Assembly: GCF_030530945.1 (NCBI RefSeq)
Contig: NZ_JAUMTZ010000002.1
Span: 209,944 to 273,943 of the forward strand
Source of the DNA: Kocuria sp.
Lineage (GTDB): Bacteria > Actinomycetota > Actinomycetes > Actinomycetales > Micrococcaceae
DNA length: 64,000 nt
Direction: 5' to 3'
Positions 63,464 to 64,000 of the stretch are shown in pieces. The stretch's first letter is position 1, and each line of letters starts with the position of its first letter. Both the position numbers and the translations under genes were made by a program. The notes beneath the pieces were generated by a model. It searched no databases, had not been told where the DNA came from, and saw only the letters and a list, made by a program, of their open reading frames with translations.

Positions 63464-64000
63464 TCAGGAGTCCAGGGTCCCGTTCAGCGAGCCCTCGACG
63501 CACTGCTGGTACTGCGTCTGGTTGCCCTGCTCCACGTACTGCAGGCAGTCGTCGGACGTGCTGAAGACCCACGCGAAGAGAGCCGCCATGAGGATCCCGC
63601 CCAGCAGGGCGAGCGAGGACAGCACGATGCCCACGATCGCCAGTGCCGGCGAATCCCGCTTGGACCGGCGGATCTTGACCAGGCCGATGATGCCCAGCAC
63701 CAGACCCACCAGGCCCAGCAGACCGCCCAGACCCAGGAACCAGAAGGAGAGGATACCCACGATGCCCAGCACGAGGGAGGCGATGGCCAGACCCTTGCCG
63801 GGAACCGGGCCCTGGACCTGGCCGGGGTAGTTGTTGTAGCCGCCGTACCCTTGGGCGCCGTACCCCTGGCTGCCGTAGTCCTGGCCGCCGTACGGCTGCT
63901 GCTGGTAGCCGTTCTGGTAGTGGGTGGGGTACCCGCCGGCCTGCTGGTCGTAGCCCGGCTGCGAGCCGTAGCCCTGGCCGCCGTAGTTCTGCGAGTCGTA
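63464..64000 (-). CDS. DUF4190-type membrane protein with Tyr/Gly/Gln-rich N-terminus (partial)
   Basis: 178 codons are visible; the start lies beyond 64000. The visible N-terminal part (~first 65 residues) is low complexity built from units like YGGQGYGSQ, YQQQPYGGQ and YGAQGYGGY. A DUF4190-like module follows: PGKGLAIASLVLGIVGILSF, a second hydrophobic stretch GLLGLVGLVLGIIGLVKIRR, and ALAIVGIVLSSLALLGGILMA, then a short extracytoplasmic C-terminus with two cysteines (DDCLQYVEQ and YQQCVEG). The GTG at 63772 is an internal codon, not a start. Such proteins are common and uncharacterised in Micrococcaceae. Confidence 0.78.
   Translation of the reverse strand, partial: YDSQNYGGQGYGSQPGYDQQAGGYPTHYQNGYQQQPYGGQDYGSQGYGAQGYGGYNNYPGQVQGPVPGKGLAIASLVLGIVGILSFWFLGLGGLLGLVGLVLGIIGLVKIRRSKRDSPALAIVGIVLSSLALLGGILMAALFAWVFSTSDDCLQYVEQGNQTQYQQCVEGSLNGTLDS

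Noticed and set aside
84..63830. CRISPR array, prophage, transposase or attachment site
   Set aside because: No regularly spaced direct repeats, no integrase, transposase or phage structural genes and no tRNA-flanking duplication were found; the only tRNA is followed by a simple terminator.

Overview
The window is one contiguous piece of a very high-GC actinobacterial chromosome. GTG and TTG starts are common, -10 boxes read TANNNT, and the gene content is typically actinobacterial: NucS, a SigR/RsrA-type sigma/anti-sigma pair, a GuaB1-type IMP dehydrogenase homologue, a fused 2-oxoglutarate decarboxylase/dehydrogenase (Kgd), and the 24-residue ribosomal peptide bL37. The order argS-lysA-hom-thrC-thrB-rho-prfA-prmC-tsaC ... 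sugar-1-P transferase-AtpI-like-atpBEFHAGDC-murA ... nucS matches the order known from Mycobacterium. Protein style suggests Micrococcaceae (Kocuria/Arthrobacter-like), but the species cannot be fixed from the sequence alone. Almost everything is chromosomal core. I see no prophage, insertion sequence, CRISPR array or rRNA.

Layout. 1-2.5 kb: DUF2017 and clpS (minus) diverge from the NAD-salvage pair pncB-pncA. 2.5-8.7 kb (minus): a superfamily II helicase, a small DUF3039 protein, an ABC exporter pair and a thioredoxin-fold/TPR protein. 8.8-11.3 kb (plus): an AI-2E-family permease, nucS and a cold-shock gene with a long leader. 11.5-20.5 kb (minus): murA, then the complete F1Fo ATP synthase operon with two small AtpI/AtpZ-like proteins. 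21-27 kb: surface-glycan genes (MraY/WbpL-type sugar-1-P transferase, WbpM-type dehydratase, two GT2 glycosyltransferases) abutting and translationally coupled to the ATP synthase genes, with a divergent reductase/epimerase. 27.2-39.7 kb (minus): tsaC, prmC, prfA, rho and the threonine/lysine genes thrB, thrC, hom, lysA, headed by argS. A tRNA-Arg(CCG) is divergent from argS.

40-47 kb: a small membrane protein, an orphan periplasmic-binding lipoprotein, the HrpA helicase, a HIT protein and an MBL hydrolase. 47-51.7 kb: a Fur/Zur regulator, a diacylglycerol-kinase-family protein and a ZnuABC-type zinc importer whose promoter lies between two Zur-box-like elements. 51.7-58.2 kb: GuaB1, Kgd, a degenerate SGNH protein and bL37. 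58.3-59.4 kb: the RsrA/SigR redox pair with a recognisable self-type promoter. 59.4-63.3 kb: a DoxX-like membrane protein, aroA, rsgA and hisN. The window ends inside a Tyr/Gly/Gln-rich membrane protein.

The strongest cross-cutting signal is promoter architecture. At least eleven genes have a TANNNT hexamer 6-8 nt before their ATG/GTG and no Shine-Dalgarno sequence, the signature of leaderless mRNAs. This revises several start codons. Regulatory signals that can be read directly include the SigR-type promoter of sigR, the paired operators at znuA, and many perfect hairpin terminators.
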